Source of the DNA: Linderina pennispora
Taxonomy: Eukaryota; Kickxellomycota; Kickxellomycetes; Kickxellales; Kickxellaceae
DNA: 64,000 bases
Assembly: GCF_002104995.1 (NCBI RefSeq)
Contig: NW_024468249.1
Location: forward strand, 1,674,001 to 1,738,000
Reading direction: 5' to 3'
How positions within the stretch are numbered: position 1 is the stretch's first letter; the number at the start of each line of letters is the position of its first letter. The notes beneath the pieces were generated by a model. That model ran no database searches, was not told the origin of the DNA, and saw only the letters and a program-made list of their open reading frames with translations. A program made the translations under genes and the position numbers. This document shows positions 43,079-52,587 of this stretch, in pieces.

Positions 43079-44312
43079 TTACGAGCGAGTTATCGCAGAC
43101 AGGAACTCAGCGATTGGATCAATAAACCAGACTCTTGGCGATGCCAGTCCTGTAAGGAACGCCAGGTGGCCGCCATGCGGGACCAGTGCCAGTGCAAGAT
43201 TAGGGTTGGTCTTGAACTTGTCCATGGGGATTCCGACAGGCGGAGTGATACGGTCGTCAAGGCTGTTTATGGCTAGATACGGTATGCGGATACGGTCGAC
43301 GTAATGGACTGCGCTAGCCTTGGAGTAGTACTCGTCCAATGACTCGTACCCATTGACCTTTACCAGGTACTCTTCCTCGATCTCCCACAGCTTGGTCGAG
43401 TTCATGATCCGGTCAATATCAATGCCCCATTCTGGGTTGAGCGCAACATGGCTACCGCGCTTCATGGCACGTTTAAGCGTACCAAGTACCTGCGGCTGGA
43501 ACACCTTGTTGTTGAGGAAATTGTCCTCCGTAATAGCGGCGCCAGAGATCTTGATGTCGAATGGGCAGCACACAGACACAGCAGCCGACAGCGGGACATT
43601 TGTCACCTTGCTCACCAACATACTTTGTCAGGATGTTGGAACCCATCGAGAAGCCGACAGCAGCAAGCTTCACTGCTGGGTCGCTTTTTTCGCGCACATA
43701 GTCTATCGCATAGCGAAGGTCGCTTGTGAACCCAGAGTCATAGGGCCGCGGTGCAGTAATTGGGGTGTGTCGATGTGCCACGGTGGTTGAATACTGCAAC
43801 GCGGAAGCGCTGAGCTCCGTGTGCCAGCGACTTGGCCAGCGCCCGCATAAAGTACTCCTGAGAGGACCCACCGACAGCCACTAAGCGTAAACACAACTGG
43901 CAGCCTCTCCTCGCCTTCCCGTGGCTCCCTACTCGGGTACCAGTCGAGAGAAACGGTTCCTCCGTCAGCCATGACCAGCAGCTCACGGTCGTATGTGATA
44001 TCGCTGGTCGAGTCGCGCCGCTTGATGTTGAATGTCGCATAAAACGTTTGCAGCAGTCCGGTGCACAGATACGGTGTAGGTATCATGTACGCCTTCGAGG
44101 GGTCGGTCAGCGACGGGCACTCCGACTGCAGCAGCTCATAGGAGCGTCACTGACCCCTCGGCCTCGGTTTCACGGACCACTGCAGAGGCCTTTTCGCCTG
44201 AGGTGACGACCTCAACCTTGCAGCCTTCGATATACTGCTTTGCCGCATAGTACCCTGTCAGACCAAGTGCCGCCAGGCCAACTGTGGTTCTGTCGAGGCC
44301 AAATCCGCTCAT
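43079..44312 (-). CDS. Alpha/beta hydrolase (YheT/ABHD-type), cluster copy A
   Basis: This is one of three tandem paralogues of the YheT/ABHD1-3 and yeast Eht1/Eeb1/YMR210W family (acyl-ester hydrolases or transferases). The start at 44312 gives MSGFGLDRTTVGLAALGLTG, a possible N-terminal membrane anchor. An upstream in-frame ATG (44426) would add a very hydrophobic stretch that I regard as leader. Conserved parts: TSDITYDRELLVMADGGTVS, SLDWYPSREP, FNHRGTS, nucleophile elbow GFSMGSN, CCPFDIKISG, catalytic Asp region AINSLDDRITPP and His region PHGGHLAF. These lie in several frames, with breaks near 44130, 43880, 43770 and 43610, so the protein is not continuous as read. Corrected length is about 410 residues. 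Confidence 0.8.
43899..44136 (-). repeat. Near-identical tract shared with copy B
   Basis: About 240 bases in copy A match 45700-45937 in copy B almost base for base, while the flanking coding sequence of A and B is much more diverged. Differences inside the tract are mostly single-base indels and a few substitutions. Confidence 0.8.
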
Positions 44313-44879
44313 GCTAGACAATTCTGAATAGGAGTGAAAAAGCAAGTAAAATACCACGACTAGGAAAGCGAGAAGGAGGAGAAAAGCACTTTGGGAGGTT
44401 GGTGAGGGGGAATAACTACTACTCAAATAACCGCCTCGGCTTAAAACAACGGATTACTGTCGCTAGGGGTTTTCTGCGCTTCTAGCACGCCCCGAATACT
44501 TACACGTTCTGGATATGCTGCGCTATTGCTACCGTTGGATGCGAGCGTAGTGCCTTTTCCTACCGTAGAACCTAAGCAGTCTCTATCTGGAGCCTGATCG
44601 CAACAGCTTAGCTCCGGGGCGGAGCAATCAATCGCCGACAAGCGACTCCAATAATTCCATTCTGGGATAAAAGTCCGCATTGTGTGGTCTTCGGATGGTC
44701 TTCGGATGGTCCTCGGGCCTGGCTCCATGTGCCTGTTATACCGAAGGAATGGTATTTATTCTAGATCATCACAACTGACGGCAGGTCAACAGCATTTTCT
44801 ATGGGCCTGCAGTACAAGTAGCTGGCACTCCTGAGAGCTCGGCCAGCCAGCCTAAGCTCGGGTGTGTTCAACACAAACT
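44313..44879. other. Intergenic region between hydrolase copies A and B
   Basis: No supported gene. The left end is the promoter and leader of copy A. It includes a direct repeat of GGTCTTCGGAT (about 44686-44707). Confidence 0.45.
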
Positions 44880-46119
44880 CTACAATTTGGCAATGGCGGA
44901 TGTGAATTCCTCGATCGGTTTGATGAGCCAGACCCTGGGGGAAAGGGTCCCGGTGAGAAACGCCAAATGGCCGCCGTGTCGAACCAGCGCCAAGGAAAGG
45001 TGCGGGTTCTGCTTGAATTTCTGAACTGGGATTCCGGCAGGCGGGGTGACTGGGTCGTCGAGGCTGTTGATTGCGAGGTATGGAATGCGGATGTTGTCAA
45101 CATAGCTTGAAGAACTGGCCATTGCATAGTACTCTTCCAAGCTATTGCACCCGTTGATCTTGGCTATGACCTGCTCTTCAATCTGTCTCGGCCTACTTGC
45201 TGTTATAATATTATCGATCTCGTTGATCCACTCGGGGTGGGGCTTGACGGTCTTGGCGTGCTTGAGGCTGTGCTTCATCGACCGGATGACCTGCGGCAGA
45301 AATATCTTGTTGTTGAGGAAGCTGTCGGCATTCACCGCCTCACCGAGCACCTTGAATGTCGAACGGGCAGCACACAGCCACAGCCGCCGACAGCAGGCAT
45401 TGTTCGCCTTCTTCGCCCACATACTTTAGTCAGGAATATTGGCACCCACTGAAAAGCCGACCGCCATCATCCTGGCTAAGGGATGGCTTTTGCTACGAAC
45501 GTGATTCACTGCTTCACGGAAATCACTGGTGAATCCGGCATCATATGGACGTGGGGAGGTAACTGGCATGCGTGCTGTGCCACGGTGGTTGAAAACAGCA
45601 ACTCGAAACCGCTGCGGGCTGAGAGCCAGTGACTTGGCCAGTGCCCGCATAGAGTATTCCTGCGACGAGCTTCCAACACCAACTATCAAGAAAATGATCG
45701 GCAGCCTCTCCTCGCCTTCCCGTGGCTCCTTGCTCGGGTACCAGTCGAGAGAAACGGTTCCTCCGTCAGCCATGACCAGCAGCTCACGGTCGTATGTGAT
45801 ATCGCTGGTCGAGTCGCGCCGCTTGTTGTTGGATGTTGCGTAAAACGTTTGCAGCAGCCCCAGTGCACAGATATCGGCGTAGGTATCATGTACGCCTTCG
45901 AGGGGTCGGTCAGTCGACGGGACACTCCGACTGTAGTACATCGTGCAAGCGTCGTTCCATTTAGATCGTCCTTGCGTTCGGAATATTGCCGATGACTTGT
46001 CAGTCGATGTGACCATGCGAACTTTGCAGCCTGCAATGTACTTTTTTCTGGCGTAAGTTGCCAACTGCAGCGATCGCAGCCATGCTGAGGCTGGTTGGGC
46101 TAAAGCTTGGTTTGCTCAT
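44880..46119 (-). CDS. Alpha/beta hydrolase (YheT/ABHD-type), cluster copy B
   Basis: Second tandem copy. The start at 46119 gives MSKPSFSPTSLSMAAIAAVG, then after a frame change LATYARKKYIAGCKVRMVTS. The central block (TSDITYDRELLVMADGGTVS to SKEPREGEERLP) is nearly identical at the DNA level to copy A. The nucleophile elbow reads GFSVGAN rather than GFSMGAN. The catalytic Asp and His regions (SLDDPVTPPAG; RHGGHLAFLTG) are intact and the end is FTSAIAKL. Frame breaks occur near 46055, 45930-45860 and 45430-45350. A TTTATA on the plus strand at 46209-46214 (TATAAA in the gene's sense) lies 90 bases upstream. Confidence 0.8.
45700..45937 (-). repeat. Near-identical tract shared with copy A
   Basis: Partner of the tract at 43899-44136. 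Several single extra bases here (for example near 45862 and 45915) interrupt a frame that is open in copy A. Confidence 0.8.
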
Positions 46120-46208
46120 AGTGAAAAACAGTCTAATAAAAGGAGTCCAAAGTTCGAAGTTGGCCAAGGGATAGCCACGTCCGAAAAGGACACATTGCCT
46201 CATATACC

Positions 46209-46214
46209 TTTATA
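46209..46214 (-). promoter_or_regulatory. TATA box of hydrolase copy B
   Basis: TATAAA on the minus strand, 90 bases upstream of the ATG at 46119. Confidence 0.45.
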
Positions 46215-46853
46215 ACCCTGCACGGTTGCCTGTAAAGCAAAAGCACTTGCTTTTCACAAAGAGCCATACATTGGTTTACCGGAATACTGAGCTATTCCAG
46301 TGGCGCATGGCAAGCGGTCCAACCATTGAACCTGGAAGTAAAGCAGTGTGAATGTTTGTGACCATTTCAACAAGGGCACTGTCCTAATATGTGCATGGCA
46401 CCTCAAGACAATTGCTAGTCTGGCCTGTGAACATGTATCTATGCTTCCATAAACGCAGATTGTATTCAGGAAACATCAGCCTGCCTAACGATGTGGCTAT
46501 CGATGGCTGTAGTTGGACTGAGAAAACAAGTGCTTATCGGCGGGGTGTGCAGAATGGCTCTGAAAAAAACAACTGAGGGAAAAGAGGCCAGCTCGTCGGT
46601 CTGTTTGAGTCGGTTCGCATGAGCCCAGTCTGGTCCATGGTGGCGCAGGATGATGTCGGCATTCCAGGGCCAACAGCCATGATCCTGACAACAAATAGTA
46701 GTCTTAAAATCACTGAGTGCCTGTATGCTGATCTAATATCCTTACCGCTTTACCTTTACTGGAGTTATGGCGCTCGTCAATGCGAGCTCAGCTAGTCAGT
46801 AGGGATTTAGACAGTCGATAATGCGGCAAGGGATCTGTAGAAAAAGGGATATC
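46215..46853. other. Intergenic region between hydrolase copies B and C
   Basis: No supported gene on either strand. Confidence 0.45.
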
Positions 46854-48088
46854 TTATAGCTTTGCCATGGCCGATGTAAATTCCTGAATCGGGCGAATAA
46901 ACCAAACACTGGGGGAAAGAGTTCCCAGTGAGGAAACTGCCAGGTGGCCACCATGTCGGACCAGCGCCAGAGATAGATACGGGTTCTGCTTGAACTTGCT
47001 TACTGGGATTCCAGCGGGAGGTGCGATACGGTCATCAAGGCTGTTGATAGGCCAGGTACGGAATTCGAATATCATCGACATAGTTTGAAGAGCTGGACCT
47101 TGACATAATACTCCTCTAGGTCCTTGTATCCGTTAATCTTGCACAGATATGCCTCCTCGATCTCCCAGATCTGCCTGGAGCTCATAATCTTGTCCATATC
47201 CAGGCCCCAGGCAGGATCCGGTGGCAGATGGCTGATACGCTTAATCGAGCGCTTGAGGGCACTGAGCACCTGCGGCTGGAACACCTTGTTGTTGAGGAAG
47301 TTTTTCTCGTTCATTGCAGCACCGGCGATCTCCACATCGAACGGGCAGCAGACTGCGACTGCAGCTGAAAGTGGACACCTGTCGCTCTCCTCACCAATAT
47401 ACTTGGTCATGATATTGGCACCCATCGAGAAGCCAACGCTGAACAGTTTGGCATCAGCATCGATCCGTCCACGCAAGGCGTTGACGGCCTCGCGGAAATC
47501 ACTAGTGAATCCCATGTCGTAGGGTCGCGCAGAGGTCAGTGGTGTCATTGACGTACCACGGTGGTTGAACACGACGACGCGGAATTTTATGGTGCCGTGT
47601 GCCAGTGTCTTGGCAAGGGCGCGGACAAAGTACTCTTGCGACGACCCGCCTGCACCGCACAGCATAATCACAACTGGCATCTTTTCCTCACCAGCCTGCG
47701 GCTCTTTGCCCGGGTACCAGTCGAGCGAAATCGTACCGCCGTCTTGCACAGTCAGCAGCTCACGCTCGTACTGGATGTCACTAGTCGTATCGCGGCGCTT
47801 GACATTAGCAGCAGCAAAAAACATCTGCAGAAGACCAGTGAAGAGATACGGGGTGGGAACCATGTACGCCTCGGATTGATCGGTGAGCGAGGGGCAGTCT
47901 TTGTACAGAACGTCATGCAAGGTCAGACGGTCTCCATCACCAGTCATGCCAACCACCGCCGACTCGTCCTTGCCAGAGCTTACAACGTTGACTTTACAGC
48001 CATCAACGTACTTGCTCCGTGCATAGAGCCCCGCTGCTGCTACTGCTCCGAGAGCAAGGGCGCGACTGCTGGTACTATTGCTTTCCAT
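46854..48088 (-). CDS. Alpha/beta hydrolase (YheT/ABHD-type), cluster copy C
   Basis: Third and best preserved copy. One continuous frame runs from the ATG at 48088 (MESNSTSSRALALGAVAAAG) to about 47085, and the last 75 residues continue in the next frames. It shows a hydrophobic N-terminus, TPYLFTGLLQMFFAAANVKR, LDWYPGKEP, the oxyanion-region MLCGAGGSSQEY, FNHRGTS, nucleophile elbow GFSMGAN, the catalytic Asp in SLDDRIAPP and His in RHGGHLA, ending FTSAMAKL at 46854. Corrected length is about 410 residues. Eht1/Eeb1 relatives make or hydrolyse medium-chain fatty-acid esters, and ABHD3 cleaves phospholipid acyl chains; the reaction here is not decided by the sequence. Confidence 0.85.
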
Positions 48089-48635
48089 GGAGGTATGTGC
48101 TATTGATGTTTAGTATCTGGTGCCTGAAGAGAATAGGAACGATGCAGTGGAGATGGGATTAGGTCAATACAAAGGGACTATAAACAGGGGGAGCTGGCAG
48201 GCGGACTTGCAGAGCTGAAAGGGGGATGAGTACGAAGCTCCATTTTCACGAGGACCAACAAATCATGCATGCCAACACGCGCAGCGCATTAATTTATTCA
48301 GCAAATTATCTGAGAGGACCGACCGCTAATCCACCCTCCTCATACACTCCATGCATATCCGCCCGCCTGTCTAAAAGGTGGATCCTAGTTTTATAGTCCG
48401 ACTGTTGGACACCCACCACTCAGTGGCCAGGGCTACATATGCACGCCAAACCAATGCCGAGTCCATGTGATTCTCTGATCGTAATCATGCCGATTTGGAA
48501 ATGCTGAAATCGGAGATCAGCGATCTGCTTACGGCGAAGACACAGGCAGCTGCTGTGTTTTCACTCGACTACATCGCTTTTGTGCTGCTTCCTTGCCTCC
48601 CAATTAGACACACGCGCAATCCATACTTTGTAACA
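48089..48635. other. Intergenic region between copy C and TIM13
   Basis: A divergent promoter region for copy C (minus) and TIM13 (plus). The TIM13 frame is open back to 48495, but that part reads as leader. Confidence 0.5.
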
Positions 48636-48914
48636 ATGAGCAGCTTCGGAAACATCGACATCTCCAACATCAACACGCCCCAGAAGGTCGAGGAGGTGAA
48701 GAACCAGGTGCGGAAGGAGATGGCCATGGCTAACGCGCAGGAGCTTATCAACAACATCAACAAGCACTGCTACAAAATGTGCCTCGGCAACCCGGGCTCT
48801 AGCCTGAGCAGCACCGACGAGGGCTGCCTTGGACGGTGCATGGACAAATTCCTGGCTAGCTGGGACGTGGTGTCGCGCGCCTACATTGGCCGAGTCCAGC
48901 AGGAGAACAAGTAA
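48636..48914 (+). CDS. TIM13: Mitochondrial intermembrane-space chaperone Tim13
   Basis: Small Tim protein that with Tim8 escorts hydrophobic precursors across the intermembrane space to TIM22/SAM. The ATG at 48636 gives 92 residues (MSSFGNIDISNINTP), preferred over an upstream ATG because small Tims are 80-100 residues. The twin CX3C motifs are CYKMC and CLGRC, separated by 16 residues (CLGNPGSSLSSTDEGC region). They form the two disulfides made by Mia40/Erv1. The end is GRVQQENK. No intron; frame intact. Confidence 0.95.
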   Translation: MSSFGNIDISNINTPQKVEEVKNQVRKEMAMANAQELINNINKHCYKMCLGNPGSSLSSTDEGCLGRCMDKFLASWDVVSRAYIGRVQQENK

Positions 48915-49121
48915 TCCTGGGGTAACAGCTATAGGAGGGAAAAGCGCGTTTACCTTTCTAGCGATCTCTGCAATAGAATATTTTATCCCCATATTGAACG
49001 TGCAACTCAGTGTACCCACACCATTTACTCTGGCGAGCGTCTGCGATTCCTGGCCCTGCGCTGCTTCTGCAGACGGCAGCGCCTAACAGTGGCTTGGGTG
49101 ACGAAGATTAGCAGTCACCAG

Positions 49122-50081
49122 CTACATTTGGCTTGTTTCCTGGCCACTATCAACTGAGAGCGGCTGGTGGTGTCGCCGTTCTAGCCTATCCGGCGATTGT
49201 ATGGGAGAGTTGTACCGGTCACGTAGCTTTTTGTCGCCAAGGATGTCAGGTGTTGGTGGGCCGATCCGCCGTGGGCTCGATGCGGATCTTTCCAGTAGCC
49301 TCTTAGCTGCGGGTGAAAGTATTGCTGCGCGGCCGCTGGCTGTGCTGCCTCCTTTTGCGCTGCACGCCACCCTTGACTCGCATACTTTGTGGTCTAGATA
49401 CCATTCTCAGCCCAAGTGCTTCTCCTCGCGAAGTAGGCATGATAGGTGAACCCCTTTGGCGTTCGGTCTATCTCCTGTTGGCAAGATAGTCGTTGCGTTC
49501 TGGGCTCAGCAGTTTGTATCCGTTGATAAGCGGAGTTGAGTATCCATAGTCCTGTCTCCTCGGACATCACCGACATATCGTCGTGGATCTCGGCTGGTGG
49601 AGGCATCCGGGTGTTTTGGTAAACTATTCGCCTGTCAGAGGTGCCACATTCGGCATGCTGGCCATCTGGCATAAACATGAGCGCATTCCTTGGGTTGTAC
49701 TTCCAGGCCTGCAGGCGCTTGCGCTGGCCATTATTGGTGCCTGGGGCTAATTGGTTAGAGGTGCCGCTGCCTGGTCCAGACGCCTTCGTTCGCCGGCTCA
49801 TTCCGGCTCTTGTTCTCGATTTGTAAAAGCCGTTTAAAGCTTGCGCTGTCCTCGCTAGTATAGGTATCTAGAAATTCACCCAAGGAAACGCTGACTTTTG
49901 TATCTGAAACATCAGGCTTAGCAACATCTGCTCCTATTTCTAACGCTCGATTTTCGGCTCTCAGCTGCTTCAAGTCAGGGAAAAAGTCCCGCTCAATAAT
50001 CCCATCGAGTCTTTCCGTGAACTCGTCCTCATCTAGGATATGTGTTTCTGCAAGGGGCATCTGTGTATGCTTAGGAGACAT
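49122..50081 (-). CDS. ESS2/DGCR14/Bis1 splicing-factor family protein, frame breaks
   Basis: Nuclear protein associated with spliceosomal C complexes in animals and called Bis1 in fission yeast. From the ATG at 50081 the start reads MSPKHTQMPLAETHILDEDE. Then come the family hallmark FTERLDGIIERDFFPDLKQL and VSLGEFLDTYTSEDSASFKR. The next segment, after a break near 49805, is RLQAWKYNPRNALMFMPDG, the conserved W-K-x-x-x-x-N-x-L-M-x-x-P motif. The C-terminal part is Pro/Ser/Arg rich, with LSPAAKRLLERSASSPRR in yet another frame (break near 49400), and ends at 49122. The product would be about 315 residues, shorter than the usual 400-500, so part of the central region may be diverged. Confidence 0.8.
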
Positions 50082-50406
50082 GGTTCGAGCAATAAGAAAT
50101 GGTGCGAGCTATAGAGATATGAGGCACCAGTGAGCGCTTGAAGTATGTGTATAATAGGGTAACACCTCATTGTGGGGATGTCACATGTCGAACCTATCCA
50201 GTGGAATCTGTAGTAGAAGCTGGCTACTCCTTATCAGATAAATGTCCAAACTCCATATGTGTACAGTATATATTGAAGAGACCAGTGCAGTACTGCGCTT
50301 TTCTGTGCACATTAAGTCGACATGAGCCCCTGGGTACTGTGTACAAACCAATTGATATAGATTTTTATAATATACTCCCTAAAGTATAAACTTGGTCTAC
50401 ATGGGC
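50082..50406. other. Short intergenic region between ESS2 and the methyltransferase
   Basis: No gene. It holds the ESS2 promoter and the 3' flank of the methyltransferase gene. Confidence 0.5.
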
Positions 50407-51242
50407 TTAATACCAATGAAACCCTACTGCCATACCGAAAAACTAATGAGTGGTAGCCACAGCCCTCGAGCTCAAACCCTGCGTCCTTTAGCTCATTGGC
50501 AAAATCGCTTGGTGATGGGAATGCCAACACGCTCTCCTTAATGCGGTTCGCCATCTCCCTGTCCTTTTGCGTCCATTGCGAGAGCGGGAACAAAAACGTA
50601 CCTGTTCAAAGTACCAAAGATCGCTTTTCCAAGTGCCCCGTTTCCTCCATTGAGCTCGCCAATGCAGATTTTTCCACCAGGCTTTCAACACACGCCAGGC
50701 CTCTCTTAGCACTCTGGCACGGTTGGGCATGTTGTGCAAGCCAAAAATGCAGCAGTATACGTCGAATGAGCCATCTGCAATTTCAGGCATATGCTCAGCA
50801 TTTCCCTGCGTGTACTCGATACGTCCATCCTTGTGGCCAGAAGTGTCCGCCAGGCGCTTTTTCTGCAACCTCCAGCATCTTCGCATTAAGGTCTACAAGT
50901 GTTGCTGTCGCCTTGTTGTCGTTATTGACCTTTTCCTGATACTCGAAAAATAGCATCGCGGCATCTCCAGTCCCTGCAGCCATGTCGAGCATCCTGGAGC
51001 CGGGTGCAGCACCAATCAACTTGATGAGTTCGCGTTTTCCGTACAGACCAAGACCCAGTCCTGTCCTTGGTGTGCATCTCATCATACACATCGGCAATAG
51101 CTGTGTAGGCAGCATCCATGTAATCTTGCTTCTCTGAAAGAGGGGCTGGATCACCACACTTTACAGTGTCACTTGACGAATAGTGGCTGATGGTGGACAT
51201 GCGGGTGTAAGTGGAACAGTGGAAATGTTTTGGTGGATGCAT
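50407..51242 (-). CDS. UbiE/COQ5-like class I methyltransferase, frame breaks
   Basis: Likely the C-methyltransferase of ubiquinone synthesis (matrix side of the inner mitochondrial membrane) or a close relative. The ATG at 51242 gives MHPPKHFHCSTYTRMSTISH, a basic, Ser/Thr-rich start fitting a mitochondrial presequence; a second ATG is at 51200. Motif I reads SRMLDMAAGTGDAAMLFFEY, motif II-like TLVDLNAKMLEVAEK, then GNAEHMPEIADGSFDVYCC and FGLHNMPNRARVLREAWRVL, in the UbiE pattern. The end is ELKDAGFELEGCGYHSLVF and, in the next frame, MAVGFHWY before a TAA at 50407. Breaks are near 51065, 50863 (extra A in an A run), 50675 and 50430. The N-terminal half matches COQ5 less well than the core. 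Confidence 0.7.
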
Positions 51243-52587
51243 GGTAGTTTGGCGGAGAGTAGCATACTTATATTCAGGATCTTTGGCTCTCAGCAGATTC
51301 CATGTTGATGGAGGAAGGGTTCCTGAGTTCCCATTCCCTATTTTGATAGGGCGCACACCCTCTGACCAGCGCAGGTTTTTTGTTTACAGCACACCACCTA
51401 CAGCACCTGGTTTACAGCATACCCTTGTAGTGCATCAGGTGGCGAAGCAGGTACTTTACTGCATTGTGGCCATGCTGCCATGCTTCTAACACATATTTTC
51501 CTACCACTGAATGTGCAGTGGCGGTGGCTATGCAAATGTTCAAACCACTATTCTTGTTGTTCACAGATCTGCTTATGAATCGCGGTGTATAACAATATAA
51601 GCCAAGCATGTACCGCCTGGACAATAGATGCGGAAGATTGGCTATAATCAGGGTCGGCCGTACTGCATTCGCAGTGCATACCATTGTGGTAGAGCAAAAT
51701 GCACACTAAAGGATGCCAATAAAACAACAAAGAGGAGGCTTCGACAGTTCTAATGACAATATTCGCTCGTTTCTGTTGGCCAAACACGGAAACAATAAAA
51801 GATGTGGCCCGTGTGATCTTGGAGGTAGACGGCAGCAGTGTGAATGCTGAATTGAACACTGGCACTGTGACTCGTGCACAGCAACATTTGTTGGTGAATT
51901 TCTGCCACACTCTTTCAGGATTCGAGCTTGTTGTGTGGCAGGAAGGAAGTGGTATTGAGTTTAAGCACTAAGAGGCAAAATTAAGGAATTGCTTGGTGGG
52001 CAGTTGAGTGTCCTGGTAACAAATGAATGTTGACACACAAAATCAACATCAATATCAACATCAACAGCGAATCCAGCTGAAGAAAGTTTGTATTTTGCAG
52101 CCGTATCTTATGAACTGACAAAAAGGATGACGCTGCCCACGACGCATGGGTGCATTCAAATCAAGATTTTAGGGAGCAAGCACCTCAGCTTGCCTGCCTC
52201 ACAAATCAGCTTGTAGGTATTTGTACACAGCATGGCCATCCATTAAATATATAAATAACCTGAAGCAGGTATAGCAGGTATATCCAGTTAACCAATACTC
52301 GTAATATAATTTTATCTCACGAAATATAACCAAAGCAACAAATATATATAGATTGCTTACAGTAATTCTCAAGTTACTCATAATAATGCGTACTGAACTA
52401 GTATGCAACATGGTTCACACTCACCATCGATGAGTGGTATGATACGAAATTAATGTGCAAAACAGAAATTACGCTTTACAGCAAGACTAGTGCTCACTCC
52501 ATAGAAACATTTTAGGGAAAAATAATATAGCGATTTGTTCATATCGATCGAAGTGGAAATGTGCTGTAACTACAAACACGAGAAACT
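51243..52587. other. Intergenic region, 1.3 kb
   Basis: No supported gene. It includes short AT-rich stretches and AATATCAACATCAACA-type simple sequence at about 52044-52070. Confidence 0.5.

Noticed and set aside
44313-44426. Upstream extension of hydrolase copy A with a strongly hydrophobic stretch
   Set aside because: In-frame, but it consists of a T/C-rich leader translated as Leu/Phe/Val. Copies B and C begin at positions matching the downstream Met.
44441-44728. 95-codon minus-strand frame between hydrolases A and B
   Set aside because: No similarity to the hydrolases and no promoter. Codon composition differs from neighbours.
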